NCBI RefSeq assembly: GCF_029407905.1
Contig: NC_073630.1
Span: 52,973,001 to 53,037,000 of the forward strand
Direction: 5' to 3'
Origin: Bubalus kerabau
Taxonomy: Eukaryota > Chordata > Mammalia > Artiodactyla > Bovidae
DNA length: 64,000 bases
Part shown: positions 1 to 11,267 of the stretch, one piece after another
Position numbering within the stretch: the stretch's first letter is position 1
Layout of the letters: each line of letters opens with the position of its first letter
Translations under genes and position numbers: made by a program
Notes under the pieces: model-generated
What the model was told of the DNA's origin: nothing
Seen by the model: only the letters and a program-made list of their open reading frames with translations
The model's database searches: none

Positions 1-125
1 ATATAGGGTCTTCCCAAGTGTTGGCAACCCACTCCAGTATTCTTGCCTGGAAAATTCCATGGATGAAGGCATCTGGTGGGGTACAGTCCATGGGGTTGCA
101 AAGAGTCAGACATGACTGAGAGATT
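1..125 (+). mobile_element. Bov-tA SINE, 3' part
   Basis: The Bov-A body (cccactccagtattcttgcc, then gtccatggggttgcaaagag) ends in a gactgag tail near 120. The tRNA-like head is cut off by the window edge. The copy is non-coding and moderately diverged. Confidence 0.85.
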
Positions 126-138
126 CCACTTTCTTTCC

Positions 139-365
139 CAGGTGGCACTGGTGGTAAAGGACCTGCCTGCCAATGCAGATGCATAAGAGACATGTGTTCC
201 ATCCCTGGGTCCAGAAGATCTCTTGGAGGAGGGTACAGCAACCCACTCCAGTATTCTTGCCTGGAGAATTCTATGGACAGAGGACAATTCTCTCCAGAGA
301 ATTCAATGGAGGAATAGGATCCATAGGGCCTCAAGGAGTCAGACAGGACTGAAGAGACAGCATGC
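139..365 (+). mobile_element. Bov-tA SINE, full-length, internally duplicated
   Basis: The tRNA-derived head (caggtggcactggtggtaaa, an A-box-like region) is followed by the Bov-A body and a tail reading gtcagacaggactgaag. A short block around 270-315 (gagaattc...atgga) is partly repeated, which lengthens the body. It lies just downstream of another Bov-tA in the same orientation. Confidence 0.85.
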
Positions 366-389
366 ACTCCCACACTGCATATCAGATAA

Positions 390-531
390 TCATTAGCTCT
401 TTTAGTCATTACTGCAATTCCATGAGATAGATACTACCCCTTTATTATCTCCATTTCAAACTATGTATTAGATTCTAATTGGAGTTACTTGTCCAAAGTG
501 ACAAGGCTAGTAAGAGGCAGGTAATTATTTC
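390..531 (-). mobile_element. MIR SINE fragment
   Basis: Read on the minus strand this matches the MIR core and 3' region: 'gccacttactagc'-type and 'acttggacaagtaact'-type wording, then the gatgaggaaa-like segment and a dinucleotide-poor end. Strong decay indicates an ancient mammalian copy. Boundaries are approximate. Confidence 0.65.
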
Positions 532-559
532 CTTGATGTGTGTTTTTACTAATCCGTAC

Positions 560-660
560 TTCCTTAAGGCCAGAGACAAATGTCTGTTTGGTTCATCTTT
601 GTGTATATCTCCAGACCTGGTACAATGGATATCTAATAAATATTTATTGGATGACTGAAT
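560..660 (+). mobile_element. L2 LINE 3' end
   Basis: The layout is that of the L2 3' end: a gcagagacaa-type phrase, catctttgtgtatatctcca, then a polyadenylation-like ctaataaatatttattggatgactgaat terminus. Old and 5'-truncated. Confidence 0.65.
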
Positions 661-1917
661 TATGCAGATAACATGATGGTGAGACTTTTATATGTATATC
701 AAAGAGTCATAAAATATATGAAACTTCTAAATGAGAATCACAGAATGTGTCTTTGGTTCTAGGTGTGGGAAATTTAAGAAAGATCTTCCCTCAGAGAAGC
801 TCTGCATGTGGCATAATCTTAGAGTAAGTGTAGGTGTAATATTAAAATAGAAAATAGTTACAAAGTAGGTACTTATTGTCAGAGGGTACAATTATCTGAC
901 TAGAATTATTTTTATTCATTCATATTTTAAATTTTTGAAAAACATAAGTCCTCATATCAATTAAATAGGTAACCATGCTGGGTTATCTAATTTGCTTTTG
1001 ATTGAGTATTTTTGTTGCATAAGAAATAAATCAGAGCAAAACTATTACAATGATCACAGTTATTACACAGAGAGGAAAATACAATCAGGAGGAGAGAGTA
1101 GCGAGTGACTGAGCACAATGCAAAATACAATCACTGTTAAAATTTGGCTATATTTATTTACTTAATACAGTATTAAATTATCATCAAAATTGTTTCAATC
1201 AGGCTTTTCAATTGAGGGAACTGCACACCCTGAAATCTGTTCAAAATTGTGTGCCCGGAAATTTTTCAACCCAAGAATCAATGATTTTTATCAGCATTTC
1301 CAGATTTATTATTAAAAAAAAAAGTTAAGAACTATTTTTTTGTCAATGCTGATGTCAACATGATAGATTTCAAGGCTTCTTTGTGCTTGGTTAATGTTCA
1401 AAGGCAAGAGTAGAAAAAAGTCATCCACATGCACAATTTTCTATATAATACCATTTTCATGATATTTTGTCTAATTTTTGCTGCCAGGATGAGATGCACT
1501 AGTCTGATAGAGTTCCATTACTATGATTTGAAATTAGTTAATTACTACCCTTTAGTTCCTTAAAGACTAATTGGAATTAGTCTTTAATTCCATTACTACT
1601 ATTCTTGACAATATGTAGACAATAAACACATACACACACATACACAATTTTAAGCCATATGTTATATATTATATATTATAAAATATGTTTTATTTTTGAA
1701 AATTTATTTATTTTTAATGTATGTCTGCAAGAATCTGTTATATTGTTATATGTATTTTATGTAGCTTGATAGTGAAGTATTTATAGTCAGCTGATATAGG
1801 AAGAATTATTTTTTTTAATCATTGAGTCCATCCCTGAGTATAATATGGTTTGTTTATTCATAACTTTTTATAGTTACTTCAATGTCATTTTTTAATTATT
1901 TTGCTAGATTTATACTT
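661..1917. other. Unique A+T-rich DNA
   Basis: I see no gene and no repeat family I can name. A short CA/TA-rich patch lies at about 1622-1690. Open frames are short and show no domain signature. Confidence 0.5.
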
Positions 1918-1929
1918 AAGTAACTTTGG

Positions 1930-2154
1930 TGATGGTGGTGGTGATTTAGTCATTAAGTCATGTTTGACTCTTTCTACTCCACGGATTGTAGCTAACTCAG
2001 GCCCTTCTGTCCTCTGTCCATGGGATTTCCCAGGCAAGAGTACTGGAGTGGGTTATCACTTCCTTCTCAGGGGATCTTCCCAACCTAGGGATCAAACCCT
2101 GGTCTCCTGTATTTTACGGAGATTCTTTACCAATTGAGCCACCAGGGAAGCCCC
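1930..2154 (-). mobile_element. Bov-tA SINE with perfect TSD
   Basis: A complete Bov-tA in reverse orientation, starting at the 3' tail (gatttagtcattaagtcatg) and ending at the head (gagccaccagggaagcccc). It is bounded by a perfect 12-bp target-site duplication AAGTAACTTTGG at 1918-1929 and 2155-2166, so the limits are exact. A 78-codon frame on the plus strand inside it is an accidental read-through of the SINE. Confidence 0.93.
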
Positions 2155-2689
2155 AAGTAACTTTGGGGGCAATTATATTATTCTATTTATACACTGTGGT
2201 TTTATATTTAAAGGAATGCTATTACTTTTGTTCCTGTGGATCTTTTTTTGTTGTTGTTGTTTTCATTCAGCCAAACTTGTGGAACTCTGTATGTTTTCTA
2301 GTATTTATGGATATAGTCATTTGAACTTTCTATATATGCAGTTGCATTTTCTACAAATAATAAAAATGTTGTCTCTTTGTTTCCAAACCTAATGATTTTT
2401 TTTTTCTCATTGTTTGTTCTCTTACCCTACTGGTTAGGATGTTTAGAATAACTTTCTTCACTAAATAGTTATGATTAATAATATATTTTCATAGCTTTTA
2501 TCAAACATCTTTTCACCTGCTATTTAGTTCTTTATGTTTTTATTACATGCTGAATCTAGTTGTATTAATTTAATTTTTAAAACTGCATTTTTTTGAAGCT
2601 TGCAAAATATTTCATTAAACTTTAACAGATAATCTGGAAAAATACAGAATTGATATCTTGTTTAGGGGAGTCATAATCATACAAATGAG

Positions 2690-2755
2690 TGTCTATATGT
2701 GCCTTGCACATAGGAGATTCTCAATAAACACTGATTTGTTGAACAAACATATGAA
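2690..2755 (+). mobile_element. L2/MIR-type 3' end
   Basis: The phrase gtgccttgcacataggagat followed by tcaataaacactgatttgtt resembles the conserved shared terminus of L2 and MIR elements. Only the last ~65 bases are recognisable. Confidence 0.55.
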
Positions 2756-3065
2756 CTGTATTTTATTTTCTTCCTGATTGGGAAGTTAGGTATTTCATTT
2801 TAACATGAAAGTAACCAGTATCTCTAGCATTCTGCCACATCAAAGGAACTTAAACTACTCTTCTCTCATATCTCATTACTTTAATTTGACCTTATTTTTC
2901 ACATCAACATAATGAACCCTATCTCTAATTCTTTAAAGTGAATGAATGATTATTTAGGCTCCAATATGATCACAGATTTTTAAATTTATGAGTTTTTCTT
3001 TATCCCGAGTTCCTTTTTGATAAAATAAATACTTGATATTTTATTCATCCCAGTAAATACCTTAA

Positions 3066-3099
3066 GAGTCGGACATGACTGAGTAACTGAACTGAACTG
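3066..3099 (+). mobile_element. 34-base ultra-truncated BovB/Bov-tA tail insertion
   Basis: Only the extreme 3' end of a Bov-type element (gagtcggacatgactgag plus an (actga)n tail) is present. It is flanked by a perfect 11-bp duplication AAATACCTTAA at 3055-3065 and 3100-3110. The TSD plus 3' tail indicate target-primed reverse transcription that stopped almost immediately. Because BovB and Bov-tA share this tail, the parent family cannot be decided. Confidence 0.85.
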
Positions 3100-3607
3100 A
3101 AATACCTTAAATAATTAATAAATTAAATCAATATCTAAAAGAATATCTTACATCTATTGAACTTTGTAAATTCCTTTACTGAACTTGCATTTAAATATTA
3201 ATTAATAAATATTTTGAACATTTTTAGAAGTCAGAGCTTGCTCTGTGTGCCAATGCTCTAATACTGTACTAAGAGACAGAACTGCCCTCACTGAGCTTAT
3301 TTACAATCAATTAAGAAAAGATAGCTGGTTAAAAACATATATATAACATATAGTGTGTTTGATGGTTATTAGGAGATATAATAATAAAGAAAGATAGAAA
3401 GTTCTTGAGCATGGAGGGAGGAATGCCAGTTTCCAATGAATGGTTGAGGAAAAGCTTTTTGATAAAGTGGACAAATCTGATGACATAAAGGAGTGAGCCA
3501 TGTAGTCACATAAGTGCCCACAACATTGCAGAGAAGACATACAGTGAGGGAAAATCTTTTGGGCCTGACGAGGTAGAAGTAGCTATAGTTTTAATGTGGA
3601 AGACAAA

Positions 3608-4055
3608 GTAGCTTTTGCTGTTGTGCTCAGTCTGTCCAACTTTGCCACCCGATGGACTGTAGCCCCTCAGGCTCCTCTGTCCATGGAATTTCTCAAGCAT
3701 AAATACTGGAATGGGTTGCCATTTCCTCCTCTAGGGGATCTTCCCCGGAGAAGGCAATGGCATCCCACTCCAGTACTCTTGCCTGGAAAATCCCATGGAA
3801 GGAGGAGCCTGGTAGGCTGCAGTCCATGGGGTCGCTAGGAGTCAGACACGACTGAGCAACTTCACTTTCACTTTTCACTTTCATGCATTGGAGAAGGAAA
3901 TGGCAACCCACTCCAGTGTTCTTGCTTGGAGAGTCCCAGGGACAGGGGAGCCTGGTGGGCTGCCATCTCTGGGGTCGCACAGAGTCAGACACAACTGAAG
4001 CAACTTGGCAGGCAGGCAGGCAGGGGATCTTCCCAACCCAGGGATTGAACTGGAT
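3608..4055 (-). mobile_element. Bov-tA SINE interrupted by a BOV-A2
   Basis: The 3' half of a reverse Bov-tA lies at 3608-3746 and resumes at 4022-4055 (gatcttcccaacccagggat) after a BOV-A2 insertion. The tRNA-like head is missing, so the host SINE was truncated or decayed. The duplicated AGGGGATCTTCCC is part of this host element. Confidence 0.85.
3746..4021 (+). mobile_element. BOV-A2 dimeric SINE nested in a Bov-tA
   Basis: Two Bov-A monomers in tandem, joined by the ttcactttcacttttcactt linker, end in a (cagg)n-like degenerate (AGC)n tail. A 13-bp duplication AGGGGATCTTCCC (3733-3745 and 4022-4034) flanks it, showing insertion into an already resident Bov-tA. Relative age is therefore clear: old repeat, then Bov-tA, then BOV-A2. 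Confidence 0.92.
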
Positions 4056-4599
4056 TCTGAAAGTAGCTTAGAGGAGAGAATAAAAGAACTAACCGAGGTT
4101 GAGGTCAGAAAGGCATTAGCTTTTGAGATCTTACAGACCTTGCTCCTAGCTAAGGGCTTCTGTGTTTAGCGGAGTTTAAGTTGAGAAGCAATTAGATGAT
4201 TTTCACCAGTGGAGTGAGATGATCTTTCATTCTAAAAACATGTTTCAGTTGTACATTTATAACATATGAAGCATGAGAAACATCTGCAGGGATATTAGCA
4301 GTAGATGCTTAGAGATACAATTTTGTAGCTCAAGGAGGAATCAGGGTTCCATCTGATTTCTTGTTAAAAAATAAAAAGAAAGAGAAAAAAATATGTAAAA
4401 TGGGGGACTGCATTAAACATATACATTTCTTAATTGTAGGATCCTTCAGAATACTTTGTGAATTTCCAGTAGTACTAGAAAGTATATAGTGTTTAACAGA
4501 ATCTTCCATGCTGAGAATCTCATTGGTAAATAATTCTACTAAACGCACACTGTGAAATTCTAAGCAGCAGAATTTAATGCAATAGCATCAGTCTTGCTC

Positions 4600-5150
4600 T
4601 TTCTTCAGACTGACTTCCTCCAAAACATTTTAAGAAGGTTTGAATCCTATTTGTAATTCTCATTATTTACTTCCTGCACTCAAAGCATTAAATGGTTCTT
4701 TATTGCTTCTAAGATAAATTCCAAAGTCCTATCTGAATTGAACTTTTTCTATTTATCTCGTTTAATTCCACTATTCATGCTTAAATATGAGCACCTTCAG
4801 TCATATTGAATTAACTGAAATTCCTGAACTCACTCTGCTTTTCTTATATCTCCATAACTTTCATACCCTTTTACCTTTTTCTGAAATGACTTTCTCCTTC
4901 CTCCTTTGTTGACTAAGTGCTGTTCATGGCTTCATCTTCACACCTAGTCTTTCTGGGGAATATTTTCTATTTTCCCTCGACCTATTTCTAAAATGGTTTA
5001 TGCTCTTCTTTTATAATCTCATGATTCCCAAGCATTCATTCTACCACGTCAAAACTTTGCTAGTTTTGCCTCAATAATATTGGTAATAATATTGCTAAAT
5101 TTTTCTTCAGTAATATTAAGTTTCTAGCACAGAATCTGATACACACATGA
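4600..5150 (+). mobile_element. L2 LINE 3' region
   Basis: The segment follows the L2 ORF2 end and 3' untranslated region. It has the 'aaatggttctttattgcttctaagataaattccaaagtcct'-type track (positions 4690-4732), a 'cctttttctgaaatgactttctcc'-type stretch, and finally a tagcacagaatctgatacac end near 5125. It is heavily mutated with no usable frame. Confidence 0.6.
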
Positions 5151-6384
5151 AAAGAATAGAGTGAATAAGATAAGTAATATGTTCATAATTTTGTTTTCCT
5201 CAAAAAGTTTTGGTGAATGTTTTTGACTCCGACTTTAGCAACTGCTCATTTTTCATGAGTAGTTGCTGTGTTAATATTTCTTGTCTACTTTTCAATTCCA
5301 GTGTTTTGTTTTGATTGGTAAAATAGGCTTGAAATAATGTAGTTAAAAAAATTGAGAAATGAGCTCCCATCCATACTTAGCAGGTGCTATGTCCTAAATT
5401 GTTTTATTAATATGCACAGTGTTACTCAATTTTCTTTCCCCTTTGCACTACTATTAATCTTAGGAACCAGCTGTGATAATCCAGTATTTAATTCCATTAA
5501 AACTTGACATGTTTTCTCTTTAATGTGATTATATTATATACGATTATACATGTCACACTTACCTTGTAGATGATGAATATTAAAAAAAGTTGATCTAAAC
5601 CTTATTAATTTATTTTATTTACTTTAAAATTTACAAATAAAATAATTTTAAAACATATGTTATATTTTTAATTGTATAATGTCAATATAAATAAAGGTAT
5701 GAGGAATGTAACACATCTGCATAATATACTAATATCTATTGGGGATAACTGAATTTGGCAAACAATTAATATTAGATGTCTAAATATCCATCTATATGCA
5801 TTTCTCTAAAGAAGCTCAAATTCCAGGCAGATAGCAGTACTGCATTATTGTTTAACTTGTCTAATCTAATTTGAGAGATGGATAGATTAATTTAAAAAAC
5901 AACTTGGTTAAGTATATTATTGGCTAGTTGCCATTTTTAAATGGTCCCAAATAATTTTTTTGATGGGAATTCTGTTAACTAGTGTGCATTAAATTGAAGG
6001 CACTTAAGTCCTGAAGACTTTCAGTTAGTTTAATAAGGAAGATTAAAATGTTATAGTATTACACATATAATATTAATGAATCTTTAATAATTATGTCTTC
6101 TAAAGAATTGAATAAACATTCTAAAGAAAGAAAACAAACAAGATTATAATAAAAAAATTATGAATTTAATAGATAAGAAGGTTGGTGAAATATGTATGTA
6201 CACTGTATATAAATATACATATATATATATTGAGTAATAGTTACATATGATATATATGTTCTATATATTTCTATATCATCTATGTATTTATATATCATTT
6301 TTATCCTTTCTTATATAATATTTAGCACTATTTTGATGTACTGAAATAACTTCAGTAAAAAATTAATTAAAAAATTAAAAAATT
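5151..6384. other. Unique A+T-rich DNA with TA tracts
   Basis: No coding region is supported. The stretch is very A+T-rich, with alternating TA runs around 6205-6300. Nothing else is recognised. Confidence 0.5.
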
Positions 6385-6515
6385 GTTGGGAGTACCCAGG
6401 TGGCCAAGTGATTCACTCTAAGCTTTCACTGTCTTGGCACAAGTTCAATGCCTGGTGAGGGAACTGACATTCTATAAAATGAATTGCATACCCAAAAAAA
6501 TTATAATAAATAAAA
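6385..6515 (+). mobile_element. CHR-type (cetartiodactyl) tRNA SINE
   Basis: The head gtacccaggtggccaagtga is an altered form of the CHR-2 start. It is followed by a phrase equivalent to 'gttcaatgcctggtgaggga' and an A-rich tail with ataaataaa. These SINEs derive from a tRNA and were mobilised by L1. No TSD was confirmed. Confidence 0.75.
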
Positions 6516-7109
6516 GTATAAAACAAAATATTGTTAAATTAGATTTCATTATCAAATATTTAAATAATTATAAATACAAAATAAACTACCTTATATGCTG
6601 TGGGTCCTAAATACTTCCAAATTTTTGTTTTTAATCCTAGAAATAACTTGATATTAGAATCTGAAATGTACTTAGTGAAAAAATTCTTGATTAATGAGCA
6701 TACAAATTGTAGTACAGAATGTAATGCTCACCAATAGAGTTCTGTTCGAGAACTACTAATGGATGGAGCAACATTGATGAATCTCAAAAGTATCATCCTA
6801 AATGAAAGAGGACAATCCAAAAGCTTACATATGTTATTAATCCACTTATGTGACATGTTGGGAAAAGGTAAAATATAGGTTAAAAAAAGCAAATCAGTCG
6901 TTTCCAGGAGTTGATTTCAGGGGAGGTGTAGACTACAAAGGGAGCACCACAAGGGAATTTGGGAAGTTGAGAGTTCTTTATCTTGACTGTGGTCGTGTTT
7001 ATTATATGACTGCATGCTTATATCTAAACTCATAAAACTGTTCATCAAAGAGAATAAGCTCTACTATACATAAATAAAAAGTAAACTTAGAATATAGTAC
7101 CATCACTAT
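6516..7109. other. Unique DNA
   Basis: No gene or named repeat is recognised. A 61-codon frame at 6850-7035 has no family features. Confidence 0.45.
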
Positions 7110-7118
7110 AAATAACCT

Positions 7119-7397
7119 GTTGCTGCTGCTGCTGCTAAGTCAAGTCAGTCGTGTCCAACTCTGTGTGACCCCATAGATGGCAGCCCACCAGGCTCCCCCA
7201 TCCCTGGGATTCTCCAGGCAAGAACACTGGAGTGGGTTGCCATTTCCTTCTCCAGTGCATGAAAGTGAAAAGTGAAAGTGAAGTCGCTCAGTCGTGTCCG
7301 ACTCTTTGAGACCCCATGGACTGCAGCCTACCAGGCTCCTCGGTCCATGAGATTTCCCAGGCAAGAGTACTGGAGTGGGGTGCCATTGCCTTCTCCA
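7119..7397 (-). mobile_element. BOV-A2 dimeric SINE
   Basis: In reverse orientation it begins with the (GCT)n complement of the (AGC)n tail and ends at ccattgccttctcc. Both monomers and the linker tgaaagtgaaaagtgaaagt are present. A 9-bp duplication AAATAACCT flanks it (7110-7118 and 7398-7406). The 102-codon minus-strand frame over it is non-genic. Confidence 0.92.
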
Positions 7398-7866
7398 AAA
7401 TAACCTTTTACTTTTATCCAAATAGTTACTAACCATATTCTTCTTCAAATTTTATTTACACTAAAACTTCTAGAACAAAATACAAAATTCCATTCATTTG
7501 ATAAATATACTTTAGGTACTTTGATAGGAAAAAAAGAAGAAATAGGAGGGTAAGCCTATTATTTTTTAAATTATCATTTGGAATGAAGGCTTTGCATTTG
7601 CTACTTTAAACCTCTAGTCACATAACAGTGTCATATGTGATTTAAAGATAGATTTATTTCAATGATAAATTCAGTGATTTTCTCATATTTTGAGTTTCCT
7701 CTCTTTATTCCGTATCTGTCTCTCTTAAGTCAATGCACTAGAGTCTCTCTCGTAAGGAGAAGAAGAATGCTTACACATTTTATTATTTGCACATCCAATT
7801 CTTCTCCTATCATTGATGTTCCCCATCTGTCTTATATACTTAAAAATAAGAAATTCACATTTCTTT

Positions 7867-8062
7867 GGGCTTCCCTGATAACTCAGTTGGTAAAGAATTC
7901 ACCTACAATGCAGGAGACCCTGCTTAGATTCCTGGGAGGGGAAGATCCACTGGAGAAGGGAAAGGCTACCCTCTCTAGTATCCTGACCTAGAGAATTCCA
8001 TAGACTGTATAGTACATGGGGTTGCAAGTAGTCGGACACGACTGAGCGACTCATTTTCAAGC
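7867..8062 (+). mobile_element. Bov-tA SINE, full-length
   Basis: The head gggcttccctgataactcag contains the A-box region. A tRNA B-box-like segment, the Bov-A body and the end gtcggacacgactgagcgac follow. The copy is little diverged. The flanking TSD is weak (a short tttcttt repeat). Confidence 0.9.
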
Positions 8063-8221
8063 AATCTTTCTTTTACTACAACAGACATTTACTACAAAAA
8101 AATGTGTTTATTGTGGCTTATAAAGAATTGTTTAATTTTTATTTTAGAAGTAACAATTTTATTTTACTTATTACCTGAAGGGAACTTGTAGTCATTCTGA
8201 ATCTGTATGGTTACTCTACTT

Positions 8222-9594
8222 AGTTTTCATTCCAATCTCAAAGAAAGGTAATGCCAACGAATATTCAAACTGCCATACAATTGTGCTCATTTCACATGGT
8301 AGCAAGGTGTGCTCAAAATCCTTCAAGCTAGGCTTCAATAGTACGTGAACCAAGAATTTCCAGATGTACAAATTGGATTTAGAAAAGTAGAAGAACCAGA
8401 AATCAAATTGCCAACATCCACTGGATCATAGAAAAAGCAAGGGAATTCTAGAAAAATACCTACTTCTGCTTTATTGACTACACAAAACCTTTTGATAGTG
8501 GATCACAACAAATGATGGAAAATTCTTAAAGAGATGGGAATACAGACCACCTTACCTATCTCCTGAGAAAACAGAACACTCCTGTCTTCTGTGTTCAGGA
8601 TAAGAAGCAACACTTAGAACTGGAGATGGAACAGCAAACTGGTTCAAAATTGAGAAAGGAGTTCATCAAGGTTCTATGTTGCCACCCTGCTAATTTAATT
8701 TGTATGCTAATTTAATTTGTATACATCATGTGAAATGTCAGGCATCCATGACTCACAAGCTAAAAGCAGGATAGGAGAAATATCAGCAACCTCAGATATG
8801 CAGATGATACCACTCTAATGGCAGAAAGTGAAGAGGAACCCAAGAGCCTCATGATGAGCATGAAAGAGAAGAGTGGAAAGCCAGCTTAAAACTCAACATT
8901 CAAAAAAAAAAAAAAAAAAACTAAGAAACTAAAATCATGGCATCCAGTCCCATCATTTAATGGCAAATAATTGGGGAAAAAATGTAAACAGTGACAAATT
9001 TTCTATTCTTGGGCTCCAAAATGGTCATGGACAGTGACAGAAGGCATGAAATTCAAAGACACTTGGTCCTTGGAAGGAAAGCTGTGATAAACCTAGACAG
9101 TATATTAAAAAGCAGAGACGTCGCTTTGCTGACAAAGGCCTATCTTATCAAAGCTATGGTTTTTCCAGTAGTCATGTATGGATGTGGGAGTGGGACTATA
9201 AAGAAGGCTGAGTGTGAAGAATTGATGCTTTTGAATTATGGTGCTGGAGAAGATTTTTGAGAGTCCTTTGGATTGTAAGGAGATCAAACCAGTCAATCCT
9301 AAAAGAAATCAGTCTTGAATATTCATTGGAAGGACTGATGCTGAAGCTGAAGCTCCAATATTTTGGCCACCTGATGTGAAGGGCCCACTTATTGGAAAAG
9401 ACCCTGATGCTGGGAAAGATTGAGGGCATGAGGAAAAGAGGGTGACAGAAGATGAGATGATTAGATGGAATCACCAACTTAGTGGGCATGAGTTTGAGTA
9501 AGCTCCCAGAAATAGTGAAAGACAGGGAAGCCTGGTGTGTTGCAGTTCATGGGGTCACAAGGAGTCCGACATGATTTAGCGACTGAACAACAAC
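8222..9594 (+). mobile_element. BovB (RTE) LINE, 5'-truncated, decayed RT
   Basis: This starts inside the reverse-transcriptase domain of BovB ORF2 (tttcattccaatctcaaag) and runs to a 3' end with an (aac)n tail near 9586-9594. Recognisable stretches encode the 'AD-D' part of the polymerase active-site region (atgcagatgataccactcta, 8798-8817) and the 'VFPVVMYGCGS' C-terminal segment in a short frame at 8991-9260. Frameshifts, stops and an A-run at about 8901-8919 destroy the ORF. BovB supplies the machinery that mobilises Bov SINEs in ruminants (family knowledge); this copy cannot. Confidence 0.93.
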
Positions 9595-9604
9595 AATGAT
9601 GACA

Positions 9605-9960
9605 AGAACCTACTTCATGTCAGCGCAGTTTCACATCATGGAAATGATTAATAGAACTTGAACTCTGCTCTCCAGGAACCAAGAGATATAAAGTAATTCT
9701 TTATACAAAATAGGTAATTATATGAAAATTCATAGAAGGGAAAGATGATCTTGGTTTCAGGATTTAAAATTTTAGAGATGTGGCAATGAATATGGGTCTT
9801 GAATGATGGGTATATGTTTGCTATGATAATATAGCATGGCTAAGGATGTGGCAGTAGAGAAAAGAGCATATGGAAAAGATATGCTGTGGCCGAAGATTAA
9901 ACAAGATAGTCCAGTGTAAAATGGAAATAATTTAAACTACTTTGACATGTTCTAAAGAAG
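9605..9960 (+). mobile_element. Ancient mammalian repeat fragment
   Basis: Phrases such as cttgaatgatgggtatatgt and agagaaaagagcatatggaa match, in order and spacing, the old repeat at 3195-4340. Strongly diverged; the family is not named. Confidence 0.35.
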
Positions 9961-10239
9961 AAGGAAATATAGTTATATTAGTAATTTAGAAAGTACTAGA
10001 AAATCTAGTAATAATTTGTTGATTTAGAAAAAATGCAATTTACTTTCATCATTATATTAATATTGAAAATGTTTATCTTGGGTTTCAATTGTCCAGTGTA
10101 TGGAATGGAGTGTGGCCAATTTATTAGTAAAATGGTATATGAATTATGGGAATATGTGTATTTCTAAGCAGCCATAGGTTGAGAAATGGAGTGTTTCCTG
10201 CCATGTCAATAAAACAAAGATGTCACAATCAACAGGGAT

Positions 10240-10650
10240 TCCAGTCATCAGTACAAGTTGGTGAGCCCTAAGGGCACTCAGGAAAGAGAAGAGTTCCTGG
10301 GATCTAGCAGCCATCAGGACTTCAGCCACCCCCTACAATGAGCCTCAGGGAGTTCAGGATGGGATGTGAAAAAACACAGGGTACTGGTCCAGGATAGCTG
10401 ATATGCATATGAAAGGAATAATTTCAGTGAGCCTAGGCTCTGGCATCTTTGCATATATAGAAAAATGTTAAATTCCTTAACCTGTGATGTCTTGTTTTCT
10501 TTAACAATGCACTCTGTTACAAAATTCCTATATACCTGACTTCTCCAATCACCCTCCTGGAGCAGTTTTCTCAGGGTTACTTGAGATGCTGTCTCCTGGG
10601 CTTGAAATAGTAAACATTCCCACCAAAAAAAAAAAAAAAAAAAACAAAAA
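10240..10650 (+). mobile_element. Probable ERV LTR-like segment (U3-R) with A-rich end
   Basis: A less A+T-rich block shows a TATA-like ctatatacctg (about 10528-10538), then about 30 bases later a cctggagcagttttctcagg segment, as in the R region of ruminant gammaretrovirus-like LTRs. It ends in an A run (10625-10644). No coding domain of a retrovirus is visible. It could instead be a retrocopied LTR-initiated transcript. Classification is from pattern memory. Confidence 0.4.
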
Positions 10651-11264
10651 CAAACATATCTCAACTTTTAGGTTGTGATTATTTTCTAAGTCTATGAGGT
10701 AATAAAAAGTTATTGATTTTTGTATGTGGCTGACATACAATTTAATTCTAGATGTTTATATAATAGATTGCTAAATATTCTAAGGAAAAATAACCCAAAC
10801 ATTTTCAAATCTATGCACTTCTCTGGGCAAGTTACTCTCTTAATATTCACCGAGTTAGAAAACAAACCAAATCTAACCCTTCCTTCCTGAGAGTTGGCAA
10901 TCTAGTTGATGAAGTTCATTAGAATACACTCAAGAAAAGGCAACTGATTAAAAGCCATATTTATGTCACATATGGAGAACTGAGAGATTTCATTGATGAG
11001 GGGATGACATATGATGCTAGAATATGAGATTGTAGTTCCCTTACTGAAAACAAAGGCTAAGAAAAAATTTGAATTATATCTGTTATATTTAAAAGCAGAG
11101 TTTATTTTTTATTACTTTAATTACTAACTCCCCACACATATTTTGCTATTCAGAAAAATCATTCACACTATTCAATTCATGCTAAAAATATTCACCTTAT
11201 CTTTTAAATAATATTTCTCAAAATATTATCACACCAAAGTGAAGTGGAATGGAATAAAAGGTTG
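10651..11264. other. Unique A+T-rich DNA
   Basis: No gene or recognisable repeat. Confidence 0.45.
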
Positions 11265-11267
11265 TTG

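Larger units (their letters stand above)
3195..4340 (+). mobile_element. Ancient mammalian interspersed repeat, split by SINEs
   Basis: Diverged blocks at about 3195-3605 (including gtgccaatgctctaatactg, ctgccctcactgagcttatt and aaggagtgagccatgtagtc) and about 4056-4340 (gaggtcagaaaggcattagc, then agtggagtgagatgatcttt) follow the order of a widespread old mammalian repeat whose family name I cannot fix. The SINE nest at 3608-4055 interrupts it. Related blocks occur near 9605-9960 and 52385-52790. Confidence 0.5.
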
